Origin: Planctomycetota bacterium
Lineage (GTDB): Bacteria > Planctomycetota > Planctomycetia > Pirellulales > Pirellulaceae
Length of the DNA stretch: 64,000 nucleotides
Direction: 5' to 3'
Assembly: GCA_026692865.1 (NCBI GenBank)
Contig: JAPLNI010000028.1
Span: forward strand, 186,001-250,000
Shown here piece by piece: positions 27,701 through 36,884 of this stretch (positions within the stretch are counted from its first letter, which is position 1; every line of letters starts with the position of its first letter). Both the position numbers and the translations under genes were made by a program. The notes under the pieces were generated by a model. It ran no database searches, was not told the origin of the DNA, and saw only the letters and a program-made list of their open reading frames with translations.

Positions 27701-28912
27701 TTATGACCCGGTACTTGCTGCCGCGCGTGCGGTGCCCTGCGGATAGAGATTTGCCGATGCCAGAATGCGTTTTGCGGCTTGTTTAAGTTGCCAAAATCGA
27801 AATTGCGAAAATCCAGCAACCTGGGAAAACAGATGTGGCGGGCGACAGTGAAGCGTTGCGAGCGATACGGCAGCCCCCCCCCAATAGGTTTTGTACTTCT
27901 CGTCGCCACGAAGCGTGTCATAGTAGTGTACGCCACGTTCGATTGCGTTCTGGATCGAAGCAATCATTAAAAGATGCCCTGGTTCAAGCTTCATCGCCGC
28001 CGGGTCTAAACCAGACTGATACATGAAAAGAGTGTCATTTCCTTTGAGGACCAGGTGTGTCGCGACGGTTTTGCCCTCGACTTCACACCAGTCGATCCTC
28101 GCTAAGCCGCGCTTTGACAAGAGTTCTACTGCCTCGGTCAAAAAATTCTCGAAGTTAGCATTAGAAAAACATCCCGGCTGGTCCAGCATGACTCGTCTGG
28201 CTTGATGAAGTCGCTGAAGCTCACTAAGCCTGGTGAGAATGTTGCTGCCTTGATCGGTATTTGTTTGAGTGGATTCAAACCGCGTCGTACTTTGCTGATC
28301 AGTACTCCGCTGATCAGTGCTGTGCCAGCTTACGCTTCCAGATCGCAACTTGGAAACGAGCTTTTTCCCTTTGCGTTTCGCAGAGTCACCGAGACTTCTT
28401 AAGTACTCATCCATGCTATTGGGAAGCTTCAACCGAAAACTGCTTGTGATCGGCTGTAACCAGTTTTGGAATCCCTTGCTTTTTGTACTGCGACAGAACT
28501 CATCTAGCCACGGAGCGTCTGCTTCAACCCCTTCGATGCTGATGCACGCACTTTGGGTTGCCGAATGCTTCTTGCAAAAGCTTGTGAGATACTCTGTGAC
28601 AGCGATCGAAACATCTTGTTCACGACCTTCTTGAGAAAGAATGCGGATGTAATCCGAGCAGACCTCGCCCGAACCCAACGAGCGAATCGCTACGCTCCCG
28701 AATTCTCTCTCCAAGTAGAACGGAGCAATGCCAACAACCTGGCCATCGGTGTCTTGGCACTGAAGCACCATGAGTTGGTTACTCTCCCCGAAAGCTCTCC
28801 ACCACGACAGAAGCCACTCCGGAGAGTGCATCGGATTCTTGCTGGCGAGCATTTGCCAAGCCTCAGCGGCGGCCCAAGCGGAATCGAGTGTGTCTAGACA
28901 GGTAACTTTCAT
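27701..28912 (-). CDS. FemAB/CelD-like GNAT acyltransferase
   Basis: A 403-residue cytoplasmic protein with the double-GNAT layout of the CelD/BcsL family (Acetyltransf_6), often linked to polysaccharide or cell-envelope synthesis. N-terminal part: HSPEWLLSWWRAFGESNQL and VVGIAPFYLE. The C-terminal GNAT domain has VATHLVLKGNDTLFMYQSGL and the family signature YDTLRGDEKYKTYW. A Ser/Thr/Gln-rich insert (about 195-225) interrupts the middle. The acceptor substrate is unknown. It stands alone, convergent with the histone-like gene. Confidence 0.82.
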   Translation of the reverse strand: MKVTCLDTLDSAWAAAEAWQMLASKNPMHSPEWLLSWWRAFGESNQLMVLQCQDTDGQVVGIAPFYLEREFGSVAIRSLGSGEVCSDYIRILSQEGREQDVSIAVTEYLTSFCKKHSATQSACISIEGVEADAPWLDEFCRSTKSKGFQNWLQPITSSFRLKLPNSMDEYLRSLGDSAKRKGKKLVSKLRSGSVSWHSTDQRSTDQQSTTRFESTQTNTDQGSNILTRLSELQRLHQARRVMLDQPGCFSNANFENFLTEAVELLSKRGLARIDWCEVEGKTVATHLVLKGNDTLFMYQSGLDPAAMKLEPGHLLMIASIQNAIERGVHYYDTLRGDEKYKTYWGGAAVSLATLHCRPPHLFSQVAGFSQFRFWQLKQAAKRILASANLYPQGTARAAASTGS

Positions 28913-29131
28913 ACTTGAATCCTAGGACGCACTGGATCGCAAGAATCAGGTGACGTTATATAAAACAGCGATTCTAGAAATACGTTTCTGACGTCAGTTA
29001 GGGTTGAAGCGATTTTTCGGGCCACGCGGCTATGGAGCAGTCGGCGGCCGCACTGCGAAAAGTCGTTTTCGACAAAGCTGAGAAAACTTTTTCCGAGTGA
29101 CCTAACGTGTCAATCGGATCGACGATTGATA

Positions 29132-29157
29132 GCTTGTGGTCGAAAACAACCACAAGC
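29132..29157 (+). promoter_or_regulatory. Hairpin upstream of the 107-residue conserved gene
   Basis: GCTTGTGGT and ACCACAAGC form a perfect 9-base-pair stem with an 8-base loop, ending 54 bases before the ATG at 29212. It could be a leader structure or a terminator for upstream transcription; there is no U-run. The rest of the 299-base gap (28913-29211) shows no gene. Confidence 0.4.
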
Positions 29158-29211
29158 ACGAAATCGGTTCAATCACACTGAAGAAACACGACCTAAGGGA
29201 AAATCAAAGCC

Positions 29212-29535
29212 ATGGCAAAATTCTATGTTCAAAGCGGGACCCTGAAAGCAATTGTCGACAGTGCAGATGCGCAGCGAGCAGCACTCTGGGCGGTTCATCA
29301 AGCGATGCAGCAGATCGCCCCCATCGAAGACTCATCCGGTCACAACCGAGATCGCTCCCATGTCGATTGCTTCTCAACTTCAGCACAGCCGAACTTTATC
29401 TCACTCGGCGATACCATTCTGCTGAGCGAAATTGGCTTTGACCATGACGATCACTTATCGGTCGACACGTTCGAAGCGTTTCGCGAGTGGCACTCGCTCT
29501 GGCATGCGCTCGAAAAGTTAGATTCGCTCATGTAG
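29212..29535 (+). CDS. Conserved hypothetical protein
   Basis: A 107-residue soluble protein of unknown function starting MAKFYVQSGTLKAIVDSADA. It is rich in acidic residues and His towards the end (FDHDDHLSVDTFEAF, then a His- and Trp-containing helix), and contains QRAALWAVHQAMQQI. The amino-acid pattern looks like a genuine folded domain. It is followed 73 bases later by the deacetylase-family gene on the same strand, so they may share a transcript. Confidence 0.65.
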   Translation: MAKFYVQSGTLKAIVDSADAQRAALWAVHQAMQQIAPIEDSSGHNRDRSHVDCFSTSAQPNFISLGDTILLSEIGFDHDDHLSVDTFEAFREWHSLWHALEKLDSLM

Positions 29536-29608
29536 ACTTTGTAAGGATCGTTTTTCTAAGCCGAAGCTGCTGCGACTTTTTGCTTGAATGTGATCTAATA
29601 AACCGATC

Positions 29609-30544
29609 GTGAAACTTTTTTACACCGACCACTTCGATCTTCCACTTCCTGACGGGCATCGATTTCCGATGGCCAAGTATCGACGACTGAGACAATCGGT
29701 CGTCGATAACCCGCTTCATGAGCGTGACATTATGCTGGTCCCTTCTGCAGCGACACCTGAACAACTTTGCTTGGCTCATGATCGGCAGTACGTCCATCGT
29801 GTGTTGGCTGGTAAGCTAACCGATGCGGAGATTAAACGCATTGGCTTTCCGTGGTCAGAAAGAATGGTCGAGCGTTCAAGAAGAAGCAGCGGAGCAACCC
29901 TTGCTGCGGCGAGGGTTGCACTGCGCGAAGGAGTCAGCGCAAACCTAGCCGGCGGCACTCATCACGCGATGCGTGCGACCGGCGAGGGCTACTGCGTCTT
30001 CAACGATGCGGCTGTTGCAATTCGCACTCTAATTCGCGAGCAAGCCATTCGGAACGCCGCTGTTGTCGACTGCGATGTTCATCAAGGAAATGGCACAGCG
30101 GATATTCTTGGAAGCGATCCGAACGTATTCACGTTTTCTATCCACGGAGAAAAAAACTTCCCACTCCGAAAGATGCCAAGCAATCTCGATATTGACCTCC
30201 CTGACGGAACGGGTGACGAAGATTACTTATCAGCACTCGCAACAGGACTTCAAACCACGCTTGCTGCAGGACCTTACGATTTAGTTATCTATCTGGCCGG
30301 TGCCGATCCCTACGAAGGAGACCGTTTGGGCAGATTGAATCTCACCAAAGAAGGGCTTCGCCGGCGAGACGCGTTGGTCTTGGAGACACTGCGTTCGCTC
30401 CAAACGCCGGTAGCGATCGCAATGGCTGGCGGATATGCACCCAACATTCAGGACATCGTCGACATCCATTCAGCCACACTGTTAATCGCGAGCCAGATGC
30501 AACGCGATTGGTCAACTCAAATGAACCCCTCTACAAATTTGTAG
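29609..30544 (+). CDS. Histone deacetylase family protein (AcuC/APAH type)
   Basis: A 311-residue zinc amidohydrolase of the arginase-deacetylase fold. It has the active-site His pair in AGGTHHAMRATGEGYCVFND (His118-His119), zinc ligands Asp156 and His158 in VVDCDVHQGNGT, and Asp243 in LAGADPYEGD, with a closing AMAGGYAPN loop holding the catalytic Tyr. Substrates of bacterial members range from acetylated lysine to acetylpolyamines. The start is GTG at 29609. Its last 14 bases overlap the convergent mutarotase gene. Confidence 0.92.
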   Translation: MKLFYTDHFDLPLPDGHRFPMAKYRRLRQSVVDNPLHERDIMLVPSAATPEQLCLAHDRQYVHRVLAGKLTDAEIKRIGFPWSERMVERSRRSSGATLAAARVALREGVSANLAGGTHHAMRATGEGYCVFNDAAVAIRTLIREQAIRNAAVVDCDVHQGNGTADILGSDPNVFTFSIHGEKNFPLRKMPSNLDIDLPDGTGDEDYLSALATGLQTTLAAGPYDLVIYLAGADPYEGDRLGRLNLTKEGLRRRDALVLETLRSLQTPVAIAMAGGYAPNIQDIVDIHSATLLIASQMQRDWSTQMNPSTNL

Positions 30545-31412
30545 CGGAGACAATGGCTGTCATGGTATTTGTTTGGCCTGGCGAAAGCGAGATTGCGCAT
30601 TCGCCGACATTAGCCGATTCAATACACAACATTTCTTTCCACTCATCATCACCAAAGTCGGGCATCCGAGCACTTTTAGCTATCCACGGATTCCACACGA
30701 TAGTCGAAAGCGAATTTTGCTTTTCGACGACGATGGCTCGATCAAAACCAGGATCACGCAAGATGCACGTTGCAGCAGTATTTTGATAGACGCGATCTAG
30801 CTCCGCTGAAAACCGAATCGCTTTACCCTCAGCGGTTGTCGGTGTCGTACCTCCAACTTTATCGATGTAGTTACTCGACTCGAGCCCTTCGATACTGACA
30901 GCGTGAATGTCGCTTACTGAGAGATACGTGTGGAGAGCTGCTTCAAAACGCTGGCTGTCGCTTGCATCGTCAGGTAGAGAAACTTTCAACTCCATCGTAA
31001 GCTTCTCACCGACCGTTACAGCGAACGTAACTGAAAATCCATCGATAGCAGTCCCCAGACAAACGGTCATACTTTTGTCGGAATTGGAAACAGCCGAAAG
31101 AAAATCCCACGTTCGAATTCTGGCAGACCCATGAGCAGGTGCTTTTGGATCGGATGCATGTGCACCAAACCATGGGAAACAAATTGGCACGCCTCCACGA
31201 ATCGGTTTTGATTCTTCAAAGAGCGACTTGGCACTCATCCAAAGAACCGGCCGCGCCCCTGAAGGCTGATAAGCCGCCACGTGAGCCCCCTGCAAGTAAA
31301 TTTCAGCCGTAGCAAGTGGCGTATCGATCACCGCTTTGACTAAGCCCCCTTCGGTGCTCTCGAATCTTAAACCTTGAACAGAAAACTTTTCTTGTAAGCT
31401 AGTAATCATCAT
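30531..31412 (-). CDS. D-hexose-6-phosphate mutarotase (YeaD-like aldose-1-epimerase)
   Basis: A 293-residue galactose-mutarotase-fold enzyme of the YeaD branch, which interconverts anomers of hexose 6-phosphates. Typical segments are IYLQGAHVAAYQPSGARPVLWMS, SKPIRGGVPICFPWFGAH, AALHTYLSVSDI (catalytic His) and an IVWNPW stretch before a conserved acidic loop, MPDFGDDEWKEMLCIE, which holds the catalytic Glu. Two ATG codons stand at the start. It is divergent from the DUF1559 gene across a long gap. Confidence 0.9.
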   Translation of the reverse strand: MMITSLQEKFSVQGLRFESTEGGLVKAVIDTPLATAEIYLQGAHVAAYQPSGARPVLWMSAKSLFEESKPIRGGVPICFPWFGAHASDPKAPAHGSARIRTWDFLSAVSNSDKSMTVCLGTAIDGFSVTFAVTVGEKLTMELKVSLPDDASDSQRFEAALHTYLSVSDIHAVSIEGLESSNYIDKVGGTTPTTAEGKAIRFSAELDRVYQNTAATCILRDPGFDRAIVVEKQNSLSTIVWNPWIAKSARMPDFGDDEWKEMLCIESANVGECAISLSPGQTNTMTAIVSATNL

Positions 31413-32096
31413 TCGGGAATTCTATGAGTAGTAGGTACCATTAAATCATTCGCACCTGAGTTAGCAGAGTCATTTGATCACCCAGTCGTTCAATCCGAGT
31501 CAAAACTCGCGGTGATGTTTTGACATGAGTATCGAAACTGTCGGAAGCGGCGTGACTATACCAAAATAAAATCGATAGTGCGGTGCATAACTGATCAAGT
31601 AATCGAATCATCACTATATGTTTGGTTTGCTGTTTCAGGGCGTATCAGCTGACGAAACCCGTTACAGAGGTTCGGGCCCGATGACCTTGACCGATTGCGT
31701 TTGTAGGGCTTGGGACTTGGGGACATGCACAAAAGTTGGGCTGAGCCAAGTTGCGGCGTTTGAGTCTGAATAGGGTGTTTGAAACATCACTTCGAATGCA
31801 GGGCAACAACATTGCCCTTTGTGTCCGGAACTCTGCTACCCAACCGAGTTCACTAAATGGTGGTATTAGGACAAACAGTGTCGCCTTCTGAAGCCTGGAC
31901 TTGATCTATCGGTTCTTTGATTTCATTCGTTGGCAACCTAATGCAAGTTACCGGAATGTGCGCCCGGGCAGCACAATATTCAAAAAGTTTCGCAAGAACC
32001 TTAAAAAAAATTGCAACTTCTTTTGCTATTCTTTAGACTCAAGCGAATGCGATTTTGCACTATTTTGACTTGCCTTTCGTTGTATTGGAGTTGGCT
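31413..32096. other. Long intergenic region upstream of the DUF1559 gene
   Basis: 684 bases with no convincing gene. A stem-loop AGGGCAA-CAACA-TTGCCCT (31800-31818) followed by TT is visible, and the last 100 bases are AT-rich with a promoter-like pair. Long leaders are common before such genes. No known RNA family could be recognised. Confidence 0.4.
32011..32039 (+). promoter_or_regulatory. Possible promoter for the DUF1559 gene
   Basis: TTGCAA at 32011-32016 and TAGACT at 32034-32039 are spaced 17 bases apart, directly after a run of A residues. Each box matches the sigma-70 consensus at 4 of 6 positions. It lies 57 bases before the chosen ATG. Confidence 0.3.
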
Positions 32097-33434
32097 ATGA
32101 AGCGTCAATTGAAGAAGGGTTTCACGCTTGTGGAATTGCTGGTGGTCATTGCGATCATCGGGATTTTGGCCGGCTTGCTTTTGCCGGCGATTCAGCAAGC
32201 TCGAGAAGCTGCTCGCCGAATGTCTTGCAGCAGTAATATTCGTCAGTTTGGCATTGCCTTACTGAACTACGAATACACGTACAAGCTTCTTCCCGCATAT
32301 GCAGCTGGTTTTGGATATCCAAACCCACGGTCTGGAATGACCGAAATTGGGTTGGCTCCTCACGTGGCTACATTGCGGTCCAACGGTGACGCCTATCGGA
32401 TGGCCGGAGACTTTTCGGGATTGGTCGGGATGCTTCCGATGATGGAGCAACAATCGCTTTATAACAAGATCGACTCGGGCTTTCGGCAACGAGTGGGTGC
32501 GAGCGCGACCGCAGAGAATTTGGGGCCTTATGGGCAAATCGTTGGAACAACGGAGTGGCGAGCCGTATGGGAGGCGAATTACAGCCCAACACGGACGCAA
32601 ATCGGCTTTTTCCGATGCCCTTCCGATCCGGGAAGAATGAACCCAAGCTCTGCAACAGCGGCTGCAAGAACTAATTATGCCTTCAATATGGGGGACGGAA
32701 TCGTCGGAATCATGAGCACCAGCCTAGACCAAGACAACACACGCGGACCTTTTCCGCGAGCATTCCAGTTATCGTTGGCTTCAGTGACCGATGGCACCTC
32801 CAATACGATCATGTTTGGCGAAATCTCGACGATCAATGGAGGCACCGCGTCGTCCATCGGCGGTAATGGTTCTCCGGCACAGAATCCGCAGATACAAGGT
32901 CGAGCAATTATCGGGATTCCTAATGAGACGGCAGCTGGATTTTCCGGTAGCGGAATCAACCAGGCTTCGGTAAGTGTTTCATTATGCAGGCCAACGACTC
33001 GTGGCGGAACCTACCCAACTCCAAGTACGGGGGCAACTTTGTTTTCGAGCACTGCGGGAATCTCCTGGATGCGTAGCGTACACGGGCGAACAAGCTTCCA
33101 AACAATTATCGGCCCCAACGGAGCATCTTGTATCAATATTGGTTCTGCAACCATTAATCACGATGACCTATCGTCTGCAATACGGACAGCAGGTAGCTAC
33201 CACTTTGGTGGTGCTCACGTCGTGACTTTCGATAACTCGGTCAAGTTTATTCCGAACGAAATTGATACCACTAATACGGCACCGGGTGCTGCGGCGGCTG
33301 ACTACTATGCACCCGGACGACAAAGCGGAACCGGTCAGACCAGGAACTGGAACAGCCCCTCTCCGTTTGGCGTTTGGGGCGCGATGGGAACACGCGGCGC
33401 AGGAGACGATGTCGGTGCAATGCCGGGAGCTTGA
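32097..33434 (+). CDS. DUF1559 family pseudopilin-like protein
   Basis: A 445-residue protein of the large planctomycete DUF1559 family. It starts with a type IV prepilin-like leader (MKRQLKKG before the cleavage site, then FTLVELLVVIAIIGILAGLL), followed by LLPAIQQAREAARRMSCSSN. The C-terminal signature, usually H-x9-DG, appears as HFGGAHVVTFDN, with Asn replacing the Gly. The ATG at 32097 places the leader at the correct distance; a longer frame from 32055 would put 14 residues in front of it. The family is thought to be processed by a prepilin peptidase and exported; its function is unknown. Confidence 0.92.
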   Translation: MKRQLKKGFTLVELLVVIAIIGILAGLLLPAIQQAREAARRMSCSSNIRQFGIALLNYEYTYKLLPAYAAGFGYPNPRSGMTEIGLAPHVATLRSNGDAYRMAGDFSGLVGMLPMMEQQSLYNKIDSGFRQRVGASATAENLGPYGQIVGTTEWRAVWEANYSPTRTQIGFFRCPSDPGRMNPSSATAAARTNYAFNMGDGIVGIMSTSLDQDNTRGPFPRAFQLSLASVTDGTSNTIMFGEISTINGGTASSIGGNGSPAQNPQIQGRAIIGIPNETAAGFSGSGINQASVSVSLCRPTTRGGTYPTPSTGATLFSSTAGISWMRSVHGRTSFQTIIGPNGASCINIGSATINHDDLSSAIRTAGSYHFGGAHVVTFDNSVKFIPNEIDTTNTAPGAAAADYYAPGRQSGTGQTRNWNSPSPFGVWGAMGTRGAGDDVGAMPGA

Positions 33435-33645
33435 TATTTAAGCCTTTTTGTCCATCGAGGCATTATTGCCAGCGATTGCCTAAGTTACGGTAAACTCGTA
33501 GTACGAAGGTTGAAGACTTTTTGAGGTAAGTCGTTTTAGTAATCGTGAGTCCGGTGTATTTGACTTAGCAAGGCCCGGACGATGCACGGAGTAATGGACT
33601 GCTTGTAAGTGCGGATGTTATATTTCGATTCAGAACAGGGAACTG

Positions 33646-35093
33646 ATGAACACCATTCGAACTCGGGAACGACTTTGTCATCAGATGGCTTTCGTTTCCA
33701 CGTTGACTTTGTTTTTCCTCGTACAGCGGGAACCACTGGATGGTCAAGAGCTTCCCGTTCGACGTCTGCAAATGGGCGTGGCCGAAGTCGACATCACACC
33801 CCGACTCGGAACCCCGATGGCGGGTTACTATTCGCCGCGAGGAGCCGATGGAGTGCATGATCCGTTGATGGCCAAAGCGATGGTGCTAAATGACGGCACC
33901 ACAAAACTGGCGTTGGTGTCATTGGACATCATCAAAACCACTCCAAAGATGGTGGGCGACGCGAGAGAATTGATCGCAAGTCGCGCGGGGATACCAGCGG
34001 ATGCCGTATTGATCGCGGCGACTCACTCACACACCGGCCCGATCATCATTAATGATTCAAAACGCGAAAATGACTTTGGAGGCTCTTCGTCGCAGGCGCA
34101 AGAGTTTGCAACGAGACTTCCCGAATGGATCGCACAATCGGTTGAAGCCGCAGCCAAGAGCGTTGAACCGATCGACCTTTCGCTCACCACGGGGCATTGC
34201 AAAGGTGTCGCATTCAATCGCCGCTTTCATTTGAGAAATGGTGCTGTTGGTTGGAATCCAGGTAAACTCAACCCGTTGATCGTACGGGCTGCGGGGCCGG
34301 TCGATGAAGATTTGCCGATTTTGTTGTTCACTAGAATCGATGGAAAGCGCAAAGCGGGTCTTATCAACTACAGCATCCATCTCGACACCGTGGGTGGTAC
34401 CCAAGTATCCGCAGATATCCCAGGCGACCTGGCACGGATATTGAAGGAGACCGTGAATGCCGATTTCTTCTCGCTGTACTTTACGGCATGCTGTGGTGAC
34501 GTGAACCATATCGATGTTAGTCGCGGCGGTGCGCAAAAAGGACATACAGAAGCGGCTCGCATTGCAACGATCCTGGCGGCTTCAACGCTAACATCGCTGG
34601 AGCTTACGAAACCCGTTCAGTCGGTTCGGCTAGCACATCGTTCGCGTCGAATTCAATTGCCAACCTATCGCGTTAGATTGTGGCAGCGCGTGAATTGCTC
34701 GAGCGAAAATCAAAAAACGTCAAACCAACTCCCACTTTTCGAGAAGTCGTTGCGGCTTATCGTGCAATTGATATCGCCGACCATCAACATCAACCGTGGG
34801 AAGTCGAAGTACAGGTTTTCTCGATTGGAAATCAGGCGGCCATTGTTAGCTTACCCGGAGAGATTTTCGTCGAACTTGGCCTGACCATCCGTCAAGGCTC
34901 CCCTTTCCCTCTGACAGCCATCGCGGAACTTGCCAATGGCAGCGTCGGATACATTCCCAACCGAGTTGCCTATCCGCAAGGCGAGTACGAAGTGATCAGC
35001 GCTCGCTGCGCAGAAGGTTCCGGAGAAATGCTGGTAGACGCGGCTCTGGAGATGCTTGATGAACTCTATCAAGACCAGGTAAACAAACAATAA
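33646..35093 (+). pseudogene. Neutral/alkaline ceramidase family protein, broken by a frameshift
   Basis: The first frame (from ATG 33646) gives a secreted-type N-terminus, then MGVAEVDITPRLGTPMAGYY, ATHSHTGP (metal and substrate region) and SLYFTACCGDVNHID, all typical of the ceramidase-like family. After PTYRVRL near 34,680 this frame turns into unrelated sequence and stops at 34884. The family sequence continues in another frame from 34680: VAARELLERK, then SIGNQAAIVSLPGEIFVELG, NGSVGYIPNR, YPQGEYEV and GSGEMLVDAA, ending at 35093. One base is missing around 34678-34681. Either the gene is inactivated or the assembly has an error. Intact length would be about 482 residues. Confidence 0.85.
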
Positions 35094-35380
35094 TGTCGCG
35101 AATTTACGTCAGCGTTCATTTGCGTAATTCGTGGGCAATAGTCTGAACAAGTTTTTGGGAAAACCGCCCGAAACTTCCGACTAACGAGAAATAATCAAGC
35201 AAAAGCTTGCTTTAATCGACTCCCGTCGCTTTGTAATTTCCCGGTGAAATCGGCCTGTACTCAAGAATTTTGGAACTTTTCGGGAGCCTTCTTCATCCGA
35301 ACCCATGACGAGACACACGGAAGGGTCTCAAAATTGGTATCTTCGGAACGGAATCTCACATTTCGAAATCACAATCACGT

Positions 35381-36877
35381 ATGTACACTCCAGACGAAAG
35401 AACCGAAGAATTGCTGAATGGCTATTTGGACGGCTGTTTGTCTGCCTCGGAAGAGCAAGAGGTCCGAGCGTTGCTCGATTCGGATCACTTAGTACGGCAA
35501 CATTTCGATTCGCTGAAAGGTTTGCAATCCGGTTTGCGTCAGATGCTGCAATCCCCGGAAACTCAGCATTCGTACCAATCGAGTGCTCGCCGACGCCAAT
35601 CGACCAAAGACTTGCTGCAGAGCGTGTTAACCGAAGCCGGGAAACGCGTCGCCTCGGACCCCGCTCATGCAGGTGCGACGTGGGCTCGTACGAGCGAAGC
35701 AACTCCCGTAACGACAAATCGAGCAGCCGCTCAAACGACAATTCCACGGAATGACAATCGATGGATCTGGGCTATGGCCGGATTGGCTGCATCTCTGATT
35801 CTCGTTGGTGGCTGGTTGATTCAAAGCCAATTTGTAAACGATTTGGACAACGTGCCGCAGGGACTGATAGCCCAAAGTCATACCAATTCGGATGCGTCAA
35901 GCAACTCTGTTGAAAGTATTCCAGCAGAAGTCAATACTTCTGCACAACCGCGTGACCGAGTCGAATCAATCGCAAACTCAACTCCTGATGCGAATGCTAC
36001 GGGGCCGAACTCTGTCGCAATGAATGTGCTTGGCCAAAGCGATCCAGCGCGGGCTAATCCAGAAACAAAAACGAGTTCGTCTACAATGAATTCATCGGAT
36101 GCGAATTCCTCCATTGCGAATTCCTCAGGAGCCAGCCCACGCGGTCCAACCAGCTCGGGTCGCGAGTCAATCCCCGCACTTCCAAGCAATAGTTTTGTTA
36201 AACCCGACTCTCAACCAACAGCCGAACAAATCGCTGCACTGGAGAACGCCCTCAAGGGTTCTGTAAATCTTTCTTACTTATTGGTTGTGGACATATCGCT
36301 TCAAGACAACGAAGACTCACGAGAGATACTGGATCAAATTCTCACACGATACGATATCCCCTCTGCTGTCGACTTGAATGTCGAAGAGAGAACGCTGAAG
36401 AAGCTGGCCGATTCGCGTTTTATCGCGAGTGGTAAAGTGGTCCTACCTGACGCCAAACCGCGTGCGACTTTGGACAATGCTGAAGACGAACCCAAAGCGG
36501 GACTGATGTTTGTAAAGGCCCGCGGAGAACGGTTGGATGCAGCAATCATTGAGATCATGCAACGAGTCGACACGTTTCCTGAATTCTCGATGGACATGGC
36601 ATTTGATGCACCCGCTCAGGCGCTCGCATCTGAGTTGCAATTCATTCAAGAGGCTTCTCTTCCGAAAAACGCTCCTGTTGCAAAATCGAGTATCGCTTCG
36701 ATGCTTTCTAGCCGGTCCAACGCAGACAATTCTGTCACTCGTTTTCAAGCTCCACAGCGACGTGGACTTCCACTTGCCCCGGAAAAACGATTGAGCGGAA
36801 AAGGCCCTAATGGACTTGGCGCCGAGATGATGAATCCCATCTCTTGTGCGATCTTAATCTTGCGAGAAGCGAAATAA
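35381..36877 (+). CDS. Anti-sigma-factor-like membrane protein
   Basis: A 498-residue protein. The N-terminus (EELLNGYLDGCLSASEEQEV, then RALLDSDHLVRQHFDSL) matches the helical sigma-binding region of ECF anti-sigma factors, without the zinc-binding His/Cys set. One transmembrane helix lies at about 128-147 (IWAMAGLAASLILVGGWLI). A ~130-residue Ser/Asn/Thr-rich linker leads to a folded C-terminal domain of about 200 residues (NLSYLLVVDISLQDNEDSRE, then LMFVKARGERLDAAIIEIMQ). No sigma factor gene lies next to it, so its partner must be elsewhere. Convergent with the GT39 gene, 7-base gap. Confidence 0.65.
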   Translation: MYTPDERTEELLNGYLDGCLSASEEQEVRALLDSDHLVRQHFDSLKGLQSGLRQMLQSPETQHSYQSSARRRQSTKDLLQSVLTEAGKRVASDPAHAGATWARTSEATPVTTNRAAAQTTIPRNDNRWIWAMAGLAASLILVGGWLIQSQFVNDLDNVPQGLIAQSHTNSDASSNSVESIPAEVNTSAQPRDRVESIANSTPDANATGPNSVAMNVLGQSDPARANPETKTSSSTMNSSDANSSIANSSGASPRGPTSSGRESIPALPSNSFVKPDSQPTAEQIAALENALKGSVNLSYLLVVDISLQDNEDSREILDQILTRYDIPSAVDLNVEERTLKKLADSRFIASGKVVLPDAKPRATLDNAEDEPKAGLMFVKARGERLDAAIIEIMQRVDTFPEFSMDMAFDAPAQALASELQFIQEASLPKNAPVAKSSIASMLSSRSNADNSVTRFQAPQRRGLPLAPEKRLSGKGPNGLGAEMMNPISCAILILREAK

Positions 36878-36884
36878 CTGCAGT

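Noticed and set aside
31640-31900. Possible structured RNA upstream of the DUF1559 gene
   Set aside because: One 7-base stem-loop is present, but no 4.5S, 6S, tmRNA, RNase P or tRNA signature could be matched.
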